From Anabaena sp. 4-3 (GTDB lineage: Bacteria; Cyanobacteriota; Cyanobacteriia; Cyanobacteriales; Nostocaceae), in NCBI RefSeq assembly GCF_001597745.1, contig NZ_LUHJ01000042.1, positions 62,001-126,000 of the forward strand: DNA of 64,000 nt, in the 5' to 3' direction. Both the position numbers and the translations under genes were made by a program. The notes beneath the pieces were generated by a model. That model did not search any database. It was not told the DNA's origin and worked only from the letters and a program-made list of their open reading frames with translations. Below are positions 62,827 through 64,000 of the stretch, piece after piece; position 1 is the stretch's first letter, and every line of letters starts with the position of its first letter.

Positions 62827-63007
62827 ATTAGAAATTATATAGAGGGAGCCGCTTTTATTATTGTCTATGAAGACTCAAAAAGGGTCTTGATTCTAGTGTA
62901 TCAAGAGTCAGTCTGAGCTTTAAACAGACTAACGTCAAGGTATTATACGGCTGAAACTCAGAATCATATTGCCAATATTATCTTAACTGCTATCTACCGA
63001 CTGCTTT

Positions 63008-63637
63008 ATGCAAATTCCTCATTTTCCTGAAGCTAATCACCCACTGGTAAAGTCGCTGTTTCATCACAGTGACCAAGAACTGCTGTCTTTGTTTCAAGAT
63101 CATCCTGATGCTGGCAGATACTTCACAGTGATTTTTTGCCGTTACAGTCCGATAGTTTACACCTTAATTCAACATTCAGCGCGATCGCCTGTGCAAGCTG
63201 AGTATTTATTTGCCCTAACTTGGCGACATATCTATTATCAACTCGGTGGATTAGATTTAAACAACCCCCCAGCCGGCCAGGAAGGTTTGACTTTACAAAA
63301 CTGGCTAATTAATCTCACTGCTTGTTGCATTAACGAAATTGAACTACCACCCACCGAGGCAATACATTATTCTCTGCAAGCAACTTCACCGCCGTTATGG
63401 TGTTATGTCGAACAGGCGTTAGATCAATTACCGCCAATATTGCGCTTAATGCTGTTAATGGCTCAAACTTTCCATTGGAGTGAAACGCGCATTGCCGCTT
63501 ACCTACAAGCCGAAGGCGAAAAAATTACACCGTCTGAGGTAGCTAATTTTCTTCAGTCAGGCTATCGTATGCTAGAAGAACAATTACCTACAGACATTCG
63601 TGCCATTTATTTGGGCGAGGATATGGCTCAATCATAG
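63008..63637 (+). CDS. Sigma-70-like protein
   Basis: 209 residues. The N-terminal part (LLSLFQDHPDAGRYFTVIFCRYSPIVYTLIQ) resembles sigma region 2 of extracytoplasmic-function type, and the C-terminal part (ALDQLPPILRLMLLMAQTFHWSETRIAAYLQ) resembles region 4 with its helix-turn-helix. The middle is shortened. Cyanobacterial members of this family may be regulators of a neighbouring TPR protein gene rather than true sigma factors. It is followed by such a gene 98 bp downstream. Confidence 0.72.
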   Translation: MQIPHFPEANHPLVKSLFHHSDQELLSLFQDHPDAGRYFTVIFCRYSPIVYTLIQHSARSPVQAEYLFALTWRHIYYQLGGLDLNNPPAGQEGLTLQNWLINLTACCINEIELPPTEAIHYSLQATSPPLWCYVEQALDQLPPILRLMLLMAQTFHWSETRIAAYLQAEGEKITPSEVANFLQSGYRMLEEQLPTDIRAIYLGEDMAQS

Positions 63638-63735
63638 CCTAAGTATATCCGCGTATGCTGTCACTTTTGATATTGACAAAATAAAACTGTTTTTGCAAGC
63701 TTGTACTGAAACAGATAATTTCCGGGGTAAGTTTT

Positions 63736-64000
63736 ATGAGCAGAAGGCATACGGTTTTAAATTTAATTCCTTACCCTCAAACTTTCAGTTTTGGGTGGGT
63801 GAATAAATATCAGTTTTTGAGTTATTACCTGTTACTTGTGACTTTGCTGCTTCATCCTCTGGCGGCGGGTGCGGTTGACATTACGCAACAACTGCATCGT
63901 CCTTTAAGCAGTTCATTTGGGCGACAATCTAGAGATGAAGCCGATAAATTATTACGTATTAGTCAGCAGCAATATCATGCTGGTGCGGCGGCGAAAGCCA
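63736..64000 (+). CDS. Partial CDS: exported protein with start of TPR-like region
   Basis: An ORF from ATG 63736 (preceded by TAAGTTTT; weak ribosome-binding site) is open to the window end, giving at least 88 residues. It has a basic N-terminus (MSRRHTVLN), a hydrophobic signal segment (FLSYYLLLVTLLLHPLAAGA), then DEADKLLRISQQQYHAGAAAKA, which looks like the first TPR helix. Such proteins often continue into a CHAT domain, which cannot be seen here. It is probably co-transcribed with the sigma-like gene. Confidence 0.65.
   Translation, partial: MSRRHTVLNLIPYPQTFSFGWVNKYQFLSYYLLLVTLLLHPLAAGAVDITQQLHRPLSSSFGRQSRDEADKLLRISQQQYHAGAAAKA

Overview
The window is chromosomal DNA from a filamentous, probably heterocyst-forming cyanobacterium of the Nostoc/Anabaena group. 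The evidence is the many GCGATCGC (HIP1) palindromes, heptamer repeats of the TAGTCAT type between genes, helical carotenoid proteins with a CTDH partner, and a nitrate-assimilation region (cnaT, ntcB, nirB, Rieske gene, then nirA-nrtABCD-narB) organised as known from Anabaena sp. PCC 7120. No rRNA, tRNA, CRISPR array or prophage was recognised.

Layout. 0.3-8.0 kb: a TPR protein, a GH57 glycosidase, an SDR oxidoreductase, an exported DUF1400-type hydrolase and a secreted Cys-repeat protein. 8.3-11.2 kb: a decayed tnpB 3' end, rpsD, moaA and an orphan MacB/LolD-type ATPase. 11.4-16.1 kb: photoprotection genes, with two separate helical carotenoid proteins (HCP) and a CTDH, around a HAD phosphatase and queG. 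16.5-19.5 kb: a response-regulator/PP2C (SpoIIE-type) protein paired with an anti-sigma-type kinase, plus a NarL-type regulator. 20-23.8 kb: a WecG-type glycosyltransferase, an FtsE-type ATPase, a membrane protein and an alpha/beta hydrolase.

24.1-42.0 kb is the nitrate-assimilation island. The regulators CnaT, NtcB and NirB and a Tat-exported Rieske protein lie on the minus strand. The structural operon nirA-nrtA-nrtB-nrtC-nrtD-narB lies on the plus strand behind a textbook class II NtcA promoter (GTA-N8-TAC, 22 nt, TAN3T). The nitrate reductase accessory gene narM follows a PsiE-type gene. A tnpB-only IS200/IS605-type element sits directly upstream of cnaT, and a short tandem repeat has been inserted in frame into nirA.

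42.2-49.6 kb holds a DJ-1/PfpI protein and a cluster that looks like a phospho-signalling/protease module: an FHA-PrsW membrane protease fusion, an uncharacterised helical protein, a CHAT-protease-FHA fusion and a PP2C phosphatase with a zinc ribbon and an apparent pseudokinase domain. 50.4-64 kb holds small conserved cyanobacterial proteins, a LuxR-type response regulator, a GT2 glycosyltransferase, a Ctp protease, a DUF218 protein, an M48 protease, an XPD/DinG-like protein with a worn-out ATPase site, two DUF proteins, and a sigma-factor-like gene followed by a TPR-type exported protein cut by the window end.

Repeats are a main theme: three copies of a 123-bp MITE, hairpins of the AGGACTTTAGTCCT type, heptamer arrays, multi-kb-spaced palindromes and IS605-type right-end remnants fill most intergenic spaces and in several places reach into coding sequence. 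The best candidates for undescribed biology are the FHA/CHAT/PP2C/PrsW cluster, the YxPPxLxxIG-type small peptide near ntcB, the degenerate helicase, and the TnpB element abutting cnaT.
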